Assembly: GCA_949316495.1 (NCBI GenBank)
Contig: OX439000.1
Span: 12,034,834-12,098,833, forward strand
Direction: 5' to 3'
Source of the DNA: Amphiduros pacificus
Taxonomy: Eukaryota; Annelida; Polychaeta; Phyllodocida; Hesionidae
DNA length: 64,000 nucleotides
The position numbers and the translations under genes were made by a program. The notes beneath the pieces are model-generated. The model saw only the letters and a list, made by a program, of their open reading frames with translations, ran no database searches and was not told the DNA's origin. Positions 14,501 to 26,107 of the stretch are shown here, in pieces. Numbering within the stretch: position 1 is the first letter of the stretch; each line of letters begins with the position of its first letter.

Positions 14501-15583
14501 ATTGTCACAACACCGTCTCTTTAAAGATGTGATCTTAATGTGACATGCCTTCATTCTGCACAGTCCGTGGGTGAGATAGCCGGACCTCGTCCTGGCTCGC
14601 ATATGCGGCCCTGATGCCCCGATAGGCATCTTCAGCGGTACCGTGTGTCCGCCATTACTCCCCCAATATCCCCTACACAAATATACACTGTTTATTGTCA
14701 AGACGTGTGCAACTATTGAGAAAAGAGGCGCACAATTCACAAGTTTCGATTTTTTCTGGTTCTGTGCAGGTTGGTGATAGAGATCCAAGTAGGGAGAAAA
14801 ACGTGTGGCCTGTGGGTATAAGAGTATAGACTGGATGCGAGGCTGGGTGGGTCTGATCCATTGCTCTTGACCTCTGCCACCCTACCCCCTCCACCACCAA
14901 CTTGTACGCCCGATTCAATTCCAGATAGCCGCCTATAGAAATACATGGGATTATATGAGATTGAGCCTCGGACTTAGATCAGGGGTCAAGACTTGTATAA
15001 AGGAATGCCAAATTGGACCATACCTCTGGTTTAGAGCTGAAAGGCTTTAATGGCCAATTCTGGGTGACTGGTGTCCTATTGGCAACACACCAAGATGACT
15101 TTATGCATTGGTCCAGCACAAATCATGTTATGTACACTCTACTTAGCCATACGTGATCAAACAACTTGAAAAAAGCCCCCTGCAATAAAAACATTGGACA
15201 GTTTAATTGACAACGGTGCTCTATCATCTGAGAATAGCATAGAGCGTGATCAAGGCCAAGAAGCAAACCATCTCTTAATATAATAAAACCTCTGTGGATA
15301 GCATGGCATAATGTGCTTGACATTTCAAATAATTACACCTCATTTTGTGTGACATTACACGTACGTCCAACAGAAATATATTGTGTCATTTTGAAAATCA
15401 ATTTGGTCTAATCCGATGTGCTGGTACGATACATCCCACATGTATGTTTGCATCTATTCATGGTACTGGCCCATTACACAGTACAGATATGCCTCGGCCG
15501 AAATATCCAAAACATCGTACATAAACCCTATAGTGTGGTGTGTACTGACAAGCTTCGTGCTAATGCATCGTGGCACTAGCAAG
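11536..15583. other. non-coding, with one 16-bp array
   Basis: Apart from the 16-bp array listed separately, I see nothing assignable. The stretch at 13140-13430 and the one at 14480-14950 are less AT-rich and hold short open frames, but these show no family signature. Confidence 0.45.
12380..12525. repeat. 16-bp minisatellite, ~9 units
   Basis: The unit is approximately CTTGTAGGGTAACACA, alternating with CTCGTAGGGTAACATA. The alternation of CTTGT and CTCGT units suggests 32-bp duplication steps. Confidence 0.92.
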
Positions 15584-16145
15584 CTTCATTCTTCCGGTCT
15601 GGTGTTATCTAATCGTGGTAGTAGCAAGCCCCATTCTTCCTGTCTGGTGTTATCTAATCGTGGTAGTAGCAAGCCCCATTCTTCCTGTCTGGTGTTATCT
15701 AATCGTGGTAGTAGCAAGCCCCATTCGTCCTGTCTGGTGTTATCTAATTGTGGTACTAGCAAGCCCCATTGTTCCTGTCTGGTATTAACTAATCATGGTA
15801 TTATCAAGCCTCATTGTTCCTGTCTGGTATTAACTAATCGTGGTACTAGCAAGCCCCATTCTTCCTGTCTGGTGCTATCTAATCGTGGTATTATCAGGTC
15901 TCATTCTTCCTGTCTGGTGTTATCTAATCGTGGTAGTAGCAAGCCCCATTCTTCCTGCCTGGTGTTATCTAAGCGTGGTACTAGCAAGCCCCATTCTTCC
16001 TGTCTGATGTTATCTAATCGTGGTACTAGCAAGCCTCATTCGCCCTGTCTGGTATTATCTTATCGTGGTGTTAGCAAGCTTCATTTTATTTGTCTGGCAG
16101 TAACTAACCATGTCACCAGCAAGCCTAAATCGACTTGTCTGACAA
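15584..16145. repeat. 45-bp minisatellite, ~12 units, open reading frame throughout
   Basis: The unit contains TCTTCCTGTCTGGTGTTATC then TAATCGTGGTAGTAGCAAGC and CCCAT. Because 45 is divisible by three, one forward frame stays open for 245 codons (15416-16153) and encodes a 15-residue repeat around SNRGSSKPHSSCLVL. There is no signal peptide, no known domain and no non-repetitive coding flank. I call it a satellite, not a gene. Expression cannot be ruled out from sequence alone. Confidence 0.9.
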
Positions 16146-16228
16146 TGTCTTAATCATGGTTCAAGTACACACACAAACATGTCTGGTACATGTAGCAGCT
16201 GTCCATTTAAAGGAATACACAATATTGT

Positions 16229-16440
16229 ATATGGCTAAGGTTTCATTTTTATCGTTTCAGATATATAATAAGTAGCTTTCATTGAGTTTCATTGAGAACA
16301 TGCAATATTGTACATTTATGTTAGTAACTCCTCTTGGTACAAGCACGTCATACTGTACACATGCCAAGTGTCCTGTTGGACATGGCTAAGGTTTCAGTTT
16401 TATCGTTTCAAATATATAATAAGTAGCTTTCATTGAGTTA
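16229..16440. repeat. ~60-bp direct repeat pair
   Basis: A segment beginning ATGGCTAAGGTTTCA and ending AAGTAGCTTTCATTGAGTT occurs at about 16230-16290 and again at 16381-16439 with few differences. The two copies are about 150 bp apart. Confidence 0.85.
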
Positions 16441-19400
16441 TCATTTTTACCACTTCAGTTTATCAAATAAACTTGCACTGTGCTCTCATTTATAGACTTG
16501 CTATCTGAAGTCTTAGGAGATGTATACCAGTCAATTCGAAGGTCAAAGTGGGAATGTCGGAAGGGATCAGGCAGTATCAGTGTCCACCGGAAATGGTCAA
16601 TGCTGGGATGAAGAAGACATCAGGATGCAACTTGTCAGCTTTGTTACCATTCATCTGCTGAGAGAAAGACCATTTTATTTGTATCCATTCACCTGCTGAG
16701 AGAAAGACTGTTTTATTCTTTCCACAGAGGTATCCTATATGTAAAATGTACGAAGCATGCAATCTACATGTCCAGAAGTAATAGTCTCTGGAGATATATC
16801 TTTATCAAAACATCATTGTCTGTCTTAAATGTTAGAGCGCTTCCCATCACCCAGTCTAAATGGTCGGTCCTTAACTATGTCCTGTGTGCGAACCACAGGA
16901 ACTTCCTCTCTTGGACTAATTATGGTCAAACAGTGGACAAGATTGTAGGATAATAGAGATAGTGAGCACACAATCTGAGGTCCTCTTTGTGTCATGGAAT
17001 CAGTGTTGTTCCATGGAAGCCTTTGAAGTTATCTTTGGCACACACATGATGAAATTGATGAAGCCATTATAGGCACAGGTGTATTAGTAATTCTGAACCA
17101 ATCCAATGTCTGGTCAACATATTGTCCATTCTGTAGGTGCACTGATAAAGCGTCAATATCAAAGGTACATATCTGATGTTTACATGTATCTAGGACAACA
17201 ATATATAACATATTTAATGAGATCACTTCTCAATTAAACCTGCACTAAATAAATATATTTCAATTTTGTGATGATGTTTCACAGTTTGCCAATTAAAATG
17301 AACATGAAATGATAATCTGAATAAATATTGGGTAGCAAATGATGTGTAAGTGTGACAGTGATAGCACACACAGCACGTATTCCACACATCCTCTGATTAG
17401 ACAAAAACAAAGCACATTTACAACTTGTGTGTGAATCTCACGATTCATTAATTGCAATTTCTGAGCCAACTTAGTTTTGACTCAGAATGGGGGAACGGTT
17501 ATATCCTTTGTTTTTGTAAGCGACATTTCATGATGATATAAGTAATAGTAATTAATGATAAATAAAGCTTGCATTTGGGAATCTTCTTCAGTTGAGAGCG
17601 TGTTTGTAAATCCAAAATATATTGCTTCTTATCGGAGGTTTTCTCCAAAGCGCTTTCCTTGCCAGACGGAGGGATCTTCTGTCTTTTCCTTTATCCCAAA
17701 GAGACTAATGACATGATGTAAATAATGGGAGATCCCAGACAGTCGGATATCATAATCCGCGGCTATTGTGGAAGAGGGGTGCACGATTCAATGGATTTAA
17801 TTGCACTGCCTGCCAAGACTTGCTGTATCAGTCAGAGCAGCCAGAAACACAATCGAACAAGTCAGATTCGACTCAGCTCAACCTGAACAAGACATATTGT
17901 TTTACAGTAGAACAAGGTTCACAGGGGAGGCTATGAATAGAGCCATATGCAGGGCAAGCAGCACTTTCCCTGGCTTACCATTCACAGAGGCACATCTCCA
18001 TTTGTTTCCTTTTATAGGTCATGCTCACTCCTATTTTCAACTTGCTTAACTTTGTGTACTTGAAGACCAATTGCTTCTCGTTTATACGTTAAAGCATCTG
18101 TCACTATTTGTTTCCTCTTTTGGAAAGACAGATACTTCTTACTCATACCATGGTGTATTATCTATCAAGGATATGGCATTATGTTAACTTGTCCCAGTTA
18201 ATGCATAATAGTTGATCATAATTAATATATAGTTTCTTTAATGTCACTTGCTATCGTTCAGTATTACTCTCGATTAAGTAAATTGGTGCAGATTTCCTCG
18301 TTTCCACTATTTCGAGATAAAATAATTTTGATGAGAATGACATGTTAGACAAAAACAAAATGGATATCTAGCGACGCCAGATTTGAAAATCACACAGTGA
18401 TAGGACAAACTAAATATAAACAACAAGAGAATTCCAACTGCCAGCTGCAAGAAAATTGAGAATTACACGGAAAGGTGGAGTAACCTTGCTAAATGATGTA
18501 AAGGTAAAAATATGCTATTAAATCAATTATCATACTAATATGTCAATACAAACGATCCCGTGACCAATCGATCTAAGAAAAGGGTAGGGCACCGAGTTCA
18601 TTCTGACCTGAGGTTTCATTCTGATCTGAGATGTAGAATGATATACTTTATGTTTTACAGTTTTAAATGATACCATCTCATAATATCGTACACAAGAACT
18701 ACTGGATTATCGCCAAAGGGCAACTTCAATAGTAGACCAGGGCCTCCGCAAAGGAAAAACTTAATGATCTTAACTGACAGAAAAATAAGAGACCAGACCT
18801 CTCAGAACTGGAGGAGCCCCTATCTTTTTGTACACAGAATCACCAATTTCTATTGTAAGTGTACTATCACACAAATCCGTGGTTTTGATCGGTTTGAAAA
18901 TCCAAAAGCAAACTGGTGTGACGGCTATAGTATTCCCATGTGAAAACTCCAGGTCTCTTGTGTAAAGGTTCTTGTATTTTAAAGTTTTTGGGATATGTAA
19001 TGTGTCTCTCTGATCGATATTGTGTTTTACCCTATAAATAATTCACGTAATAGCCCACTCTATTTCTCATTTTTTGCAAATTTATAAATGCGCTTTGATA
19101 GAGATGAAATATTGTCCTCATTAAGTGTGAGACAGGGCAGTCCTAGGTTAATGTTGAAATGAAATCACACCGACTTGACCTAACACTATTCAAGCAAATC
19201 ACAAAGGCGTGAGCTAATACCGACACCATGAGATAAACGGGCTTGACCTAACACAGGATACCGCTAAATCACAGACGCTTGACCTAGCCACCAGCAGGAC
19301 GGCATCCAAAATGAATATCATCAAGGGTCACGTGTTTTATGGATTCGTTGGTTTTGACGGAAAAGTTATGCAACTGTAATAATGAATTATAGTTAAACCG

Positions 19401-22289
19401 GAATCACATAATGCTTCATGAGACACATCGTACACTAATGAAATAAATTATTTTTACACCATTTTAGGGAAGGGTCATTCGCAGGAAGTATGATGGAAAG
19501 GAAATATCCTATTATGTTTTCTGTGAGAAGCAAATCTCAATATCCTTGACCAGCAAAAGAATCCCCATTTTTTAGGGTATTTTTCTGATTTTTGTTGTTT
19601 TGTTTTGCTTGTTTTTTTTTGTTTTTTTTGTTTTTGTTTTTTGTTTTGTTTTGTTTGTTTTTTTAAACGGCCAATTAGGCATGGCAAAAAACGCAGTGCA
19701 ATATTCAGTATTCCTGACATCGACTCAGGGAAAACTACTTTTTAAGGATATTACAGATTATAATATTATTGGAGGTTTATTTGAGTTTAAACTTATAAAC
19801 GTCAGAACATAGAATTGAATTGTTTTCTGCAATCATAGAAAATATGTCGGCTTTTGTCAGTCAAGCATTTTATAGGATTTTTATTTTGCAATATGCCATG
19901 CCCTGTTAATTTTTGCATAATTATTTGTACAAAGAAGATATGAAATTCAAACAAGCCATTTTCGCCAGTCCGAAGTAAATGTGACTTTCACGAGACCATA
20001 TTCTACTACACATTCACAAGTATATATCACTTTTCAATTATACCAGTTCTATTGCAAAAACGCTATATTTACTTTCAAGTGAAAGACTCTGGGCACAACA
20101 AAACATGGCCGACATGGGACAACAATTCATTTTTTCAGTCATTGTTTGGATCTCAAAAGTGCATGTAAAATGTTTATAATGGGTGAAAACTTCTTGAGAA
20201 TGTTGTTGCTGACCCAAAGAGAACCGCATTAAGCTTCAGCTTTTAGCCTCTCACGGCACATGCACGCGTGCAGGGTATCGATACATATGCAATTATGATA
20301 TAAATCGAGAGAGGAAACAAAATTCTCAGCAATGCCCGACCCTTGGAGACATATGATGTTCTAAACTGTGCAAACGACTGCCCTCCCTTCAAATGTGTAT
20401 CTGGCCATCTTCTTAAATGATTTATCTTGTGTTCCGTGATTGTTGTGTCAGCTGTAGGGCTTCTAAAAATAATTCATATCACTTTGGTGCCCGGAAGTAC
20501 TTGGTAGGTCGAAGAGTTATATAACGTCATAATACATTTTCTCGTGAGGTCATTCATAACAATGCTGAAGGCTTTGTGGCAACCACTCGCTTTTTAGCGC
20601 CCACGTTCACTTCCGGGCACAAAAGTGATCTGCTGCTAAGAAAATTTACAAAAATATGGAAAAAATTTGGAACATTTTTCTATGGGATTGTTTTACTATT
20701 TCATTCTGAATATGCTATCCGAAGTACACCATTTATAACGATCTGTATACGTCAAGGTGAGGAAAGGAAAATATAAGGCTCTGAAATAAACTATCATGGC
20801 AAATGGTTTGGTCCTAAATCAGACATGAAGAGGTACCAGGATAGAACCTTTGGAACCAATGCTCCAAAAGTAATGAAAACTGAACACCTCGACTTATAGA
20901 ATAATTAAAAAATGAAAACGCTGTTTCTTCTGAACAGTTTTATTGTTATGTCGCTGTTTAATGTTGTTCCGTTGTTGTTGCGCTTTATAATATTGTTGCT
21001 GTTGCTGCTGCTGTTGCCGTTAAAATGAGATAAGAATGTTAACACATATCATTCAAATACTGTTCAATAAAAGATATTCGTTAGTTTTGCATGAATATTA
21101 TTTTGTGTCGCATTCACAAATATTAAGATTGTCCTAAGTTATATATTAGGTGCTAAATCGACTTCCAATAGAATGTGGTACTGCAGTATAAATCTCCTGT
21201 TTGAGTGCTATCCCATACACTCGACCACATTTTGCCATCTCCCAAATAAATTTTGGTATGGAACATAAAGGCCAAAAACAACGATCTTAATTAGTCCCCC
21301 CGGAAAAATATCAACGGAACGCTCATTGGGCGACTTAAATTTAGAAAATTTGAAATACTTAATCCAATTTTCCATCTATTTATTTTGTGGACTAACAATA
21401 TCACATAATAATATTGCAGGAAGCAATATTGTATTATTTATATGGAGCACAATGATTTGATGTATATATATCGGTATAAAACTACTGTTTCCATAGTATA
21501 TGTTTAGTGTATACGATAAGGGCATAAGGGAGCTATCATTCAGAAATCATATCAGTTTTGTCCCTAAGCGGAAGAAATGGGTCGGTCAAACAGCTTTTAC
21601 ATATGACATAGGATACATTATTGTGGGTATTTTCCTTCAACCAAATAAATGTATAAAATATTTTAGATTCCAATGAAATTCACCAGTATAATTCTATTCT
21701 TAAGTAACAATTCTGTCGCTGGCATTTGTTAATTGGCTGACGACTGGAAATAATGGTAATATTATTAAGTTCGCTAGACTTGCAGGGCATGGCCTTTCAG
21801 TTGAATGTAGCTTGAAGCAGTGAAACCACCTTTGGTGCGCACACCAGTGTATAGCCTGTATGCGATTAATGACCTAGTGCTGGCGAAGGAGATGTTGAGA
21901 CAAATAGGAGGAGACAGGGAGACGGAGGGTATGTGGCCATCAGCGCCCGCCAGGAAACACTGGGCCGCTCAGACCCCTGAGATCAAGGAAGGGCCCAAAT
22001 AAGTCATAGGAAAGCGCCTTGTCACATTCCCATTTCTTTGTCAAACTACTCTTATTAACAAAAAGTTTTGAGTGAAAGTAACTTCCATATAACATTTCAA
22101 ATTAAATGTATTGTACCCAAACCTAATCTTATGCAAATAATATCCCCGACCTCTCCATTACTCACAATAATTGCTTTTCGAATTAGAGACTGCTTCCAGC
22201 TCAGACCAAAGACTAATGCATCGGATACCTTTGTCTGGGGCAAACGGGAAAATTCATTTGAACGCTCCAAACTTGAACACTCCAGACCT

Positions 22290-22290
<1 letters not shown>
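16441..22290. other. non-coding
   Basis: No gene is supported. Small features are a short duplication at 16655-16720 around CTGCTGAGAGAAAGAC, a T-rich tract (listed separately) and a TTG/CTG triplet-rich patch at about 20965-21020. The 17640-17780 and 21820-22000 stretches are more complex in composition and could be conserved non-coding DNA, which needs alignment to test. Confidence 0.45.
19588..19665. repeat. T-rich (GTTTT)n tract
   Basis: Runs of T with regular G, read on the minus strand as an A-rich tail of CAAAA type. It might be the decayed tail of a retroposed sequence on the minus strand, but no recognisable body adjoins it. Confidence 0.8.

Positions 22291-22353
<63 letters not shown>
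22291..22353. repeat. (TA)n microsatellite
   Basis: About 62 bp of pure TA. Open frames crossing it on both strands are artefacts. Confidence 0.96.
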
Positions 22354-22356
<3 letters not shown>

Positions 22357-23039
22357 ATTGTTATGCGAGAAGCGGGGATCAAATACATTCCAATAGTCCA
22401 TGCGCGGTGAAAGATGCATTGGCTGAGTCAACACGCAAAGATTCAGGCACCAGCTAAATGAGACTGGACTGCAATGATAGGTGCGTCATGTGCCCCAGAA
22501 ACACTATCGAACTGCTACAGAGCGATAGGTGCAGCCTGCAGACTAACCAAACTGCACGACAGTGATAGATGCAGGCAGCAGACATATTGGCTTGGGCAAC
22601 AGAAGGCTCACATAGATCGACGTTCTATTGGACAGTTAGAAGGCCTGCAGTCAATCATCCGGACCTATGACATCACTCGTCAGTTCCACTTTCCTGCAGT
22701 CAAATGCTTCTGGTTATTCACGTTCATAATTGTGTTTGACAAAAGAAAGAAAGTGCCAGTGTAAAAATATTTATAACACAAAGTACAATAAACACACACA
22801 CATGATTCTTAATTCTTTATGTTATTTGGGTGTTAGAATTCAACGGTGCGGTACAAATGGGATAGAATCATGAATTCAGTTAGTAAGTGATGACATCGGT
22901 TAGATCTGATGATCTTATGTTGGTGTGCATGGCCATAATAGGATGCGATATTCTTGTGCTGGTAATATAATTTCAATCAATGATAGACTATCTCAATGTG
23001 ACAAAACCCACCACACTCGTCTGACTATGTGACACCCGG
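22354..23039. other. non-coding with degenerate ~52-bp repeat
   Basis: Around 22470-22590 the motif GATAGGTGC/GATAGATGC recurs about three times at roughly 45-60 bp spacing, together with CAAACTGC/CGAACTGC. It looks like a decayed tandem repeat. Nothing else is recognised. Confidence 0.45.
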
Positions 23040-24899
23040 TCCTCATCAGACCTGCAAACCATCACATTCGCTCCCCTCATTAGACCCATGTTACCGTCAC
23101 AATTAGTATCATATCAGACCCACGGTACCGCAACATTCTATCTCTCATCAGACCCCCATTACTATCACACTCTGTCCCTCCTTAGACCCCCATTACTATC
23201 ACACTCTGTCCCTCATTAGACCTCCGTTAGTATCACACTCTGTCCCTCATCAGAACCCCGCTACTATCACACTCTGTCCCTCATCAGACCCCCGCTACTA
23301 TCACACTCTGTCCCTCATCAGACCCCCATTACTATCACACTCTGCCCCTCATCAGACCCCCGTTACTATCACACTCTGTCCCTCATTAGACCTCCGTTAG
23401 TATCACACTCTGTCCCTCATCAGACCCCCGCTACTATCACACTCTGTCCCTCATCAGACCCCCATTACTATCACACTCTGTCCCTCGTCAGGCCCCCGTT
23501 ACTATCACACTCTGTCCCTCATTAGACCCCTGATACTATCACACTCTGTCCCTCATTAGACCTCCGTTAGTATCACACTCTGTCCCTCATCAGACCCCCG
23601 CTACTATCACACTCTGTCCCTCATCAGACCCCCGTTACTATAACACTCTGTCCCTCGTCAGACCCCGTTACTATCACACTCTGTCCCTCATTAGACCCCT
23701 GATACTATCACACTCTGTCCCTCATTAGACCTCCGTTAGTATCACACTCTGTCCCTCATCAGACCCCCGCTACTATCACACTCTGTCCCTCATCAGACCC
23801 CCGTTACTATCACACTCTGTCCCTCATCACACCCCCGTTACTATCACACTCTGTCCCCCATTAGACCTCCATTACTATCACACTCTGTCCCTCATCAGAC
23901 CCCCGTTAGTATCACACTCTATCCCTCATCAGACACCTGATACTATCACACTTTGTCCCTCATCAGACCCCTGATACTATCACACTCTGTCCCTCATCAG
24001 ACCCCGGTACTATCACACTTTGTCCCTCATCAGACCCCTGATACTATCACACTCTGTCCCTCATTAGACCTCCGTTAGTATCACACTCTGTCCCTCATCA
24101 GACCCCCGTTACTATCACACTCTGTCCCTCATTAGTCCTCCATTACTATCACACTCTGTCCCTCATCAGACCCCTGATACTATCACACTCTGCCCTCATC
24201 AGACCCCTGATACTATCACACTCTGTCCCTCATCAGACACCTGATACTATCACACTCTGTCCCTCATCAGACCCCTGATACTATCACACTCTGTCCCTCA
24301 TCAGACCCCGGTACTATCACACTTTGTCCCTCATCAGACCCCTGATACTATCACACTCTGTCCCTCATTAGACCTCCGTTAGTATCACACTCTGTCCCTC
24401 ATCAAACCCCCGTTACTATCACACTCTGTCCCTCATTAGTCCTCCATTACTATCATACTCTGTCCCTCATCAGACCCCTGATACTATCACACTCTGTCCC
24501 TCATCAGATCCCTGATACTATCACACTCTGTCCCTCATCAGACACCTGATACTATCACACTCTGTCCCTCATCAGACCCCTGATACTATCACACTCTGTC
24601 CCTCATCAGACACCTGATACTATCACACTCTGTCCCTCATCAGACCCCGGTACTATCACACTTTGTCCCTCATCAGACCCCGTTACTATCACACTCTGTC
24701 CCTCATCAGATCCCTGATACTATCACACTCTGTCCCTCATCAGACCCCTGATACTATCACACTCTGTCCCTCATCAGACCCCGGTACTATCACACTCTGC
24801 CCCTCATCAGACCTCATCAGACCCCTGATACTATCACACTCTGTCCCTCATCATACCTCATCAGACCCCCGTTACTATCACACTCTGTCAGACCTCATA
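23040..24899. repeat. 34-bp minisatellite array, ~54 units
   Basis: The unit is approximately TCATCAGACCCCCGTTACTA followed by TCACACTCTGTCCC. Degenerate units mark both ends (before about 23140 and after about 24810). Unit variants (TTAGACCTCCGTTAG, CAGACCCCCGCTAC, CAGACCCCTGATAC, CAGACCCCGGTAC with CACTTTGTCCC) occur in repeated order, for example around 23360-23600 and 23540-23790, and around 23940-24110 and 24230-24420. This indicates multi-unit duplication blocks. Confidence 0.97.
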
Positions 24900-26107
24900 T
24901 CATCATTCTATTTCCTCACATTCCTCTTGCCATCCTAAATCTCACATAAGCCAGTTACAAGTTACCAACCACAGTGCATTTGTCTGGAATTAAAACTTCA
25001 CTCAATCATCATAGCAGGCGCGGGTTACATTTCCTTCTGAAATTCTTAAGGATTTATTAAATAGCGATTCCGTATGAAATTTATGAACCCATAGCTATGG
25101 TCACATAAGAGTGTTTCTTTAAATGGGATTGAAGTGAAATGATTAATATGGATCGTCTCTGGGGTAAGAAATGATTAATCTCCTGCCACTGGCTTGAATA
25201 GTGCTGTGCCAACTCACTAATGCCTTCTACTCACACACAAACATATTACATTAGTAGTAGAGCTTAAGACCGACGCTGTTATAATGAACTAAATTTCTAT
25301 TTGAAGCCTTCTCCATTTATTTCCTTGAAATTTTCAAGTAAATTTTGTAATTTGTCTATTATTTGTGTTTGGAAGCAGGGTCGCATTTGTTAATTTCAGG
25401 CCTGAGTGGACCTCAGTGCCACCAAGCCACTGCAGGACAAGGCCGTGATGTATGGCGGACAAAGACCTGCCCTGCTCACACCACAGGGCAATCTGCGCAG
25501 ACCAAGAGGTCCCTTATACGACACCCTTGTCTCGGGTCTTCATCGTGTTGGTCAATATCTGCGATCACTTTAATCATGCCTGTCTGTGCCTTCCCACAGT
25601 TGGCCATTACAGGGGTCCGCCTCCTGCTGACCGCCTCCTGCTGACCGCCTCACAAACTCTCATTACCCGGCTCTGTCTGTGATTCATGCCATGTCAATCT
25701 GGTGCACGTGAGTAACTCAACAATGCCATGAGCAGGCTGGGTACTCGTTGTCTTATTTGAATTGTAAAGATGGTTGCGACATACATCTTGATTAGGGTGC
25801 CAATCATACATCAGAGCGATGCAAATGCTTCTGTTAATCTCAAGATGAGAATGTTGAATATCGAGAATGTTTAAAGAATTGAAATTTTACCGGAATGTCT
25901 AGTAGAGTTATACAAAAAAGCCTTTATTCCTGGTGTAATATTAGCATTACACCAGGTTTAAAGTAACTGTAAATACAGGAACTCCTGCAAATATGTATGT
26001 TTTCAATGCATCTAACAAATGTAACATGATAATCAATACATGAATTATTGTCCCGGGAATAAGTATCATTCAACAAAACATTAGATTCTCAACAAGTATT
26101 GTATCTA
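24900..26107. other. non-coding
   Basis: No gene is recognised. A perfect 11-bp hairpin (CCTGGTGTAAT / ATTACACCAGG) sits at 25929-25956. A short direct duplication of CCTCCTGCTGACCG lies at about 25620-25650. Confidence 0.5.
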
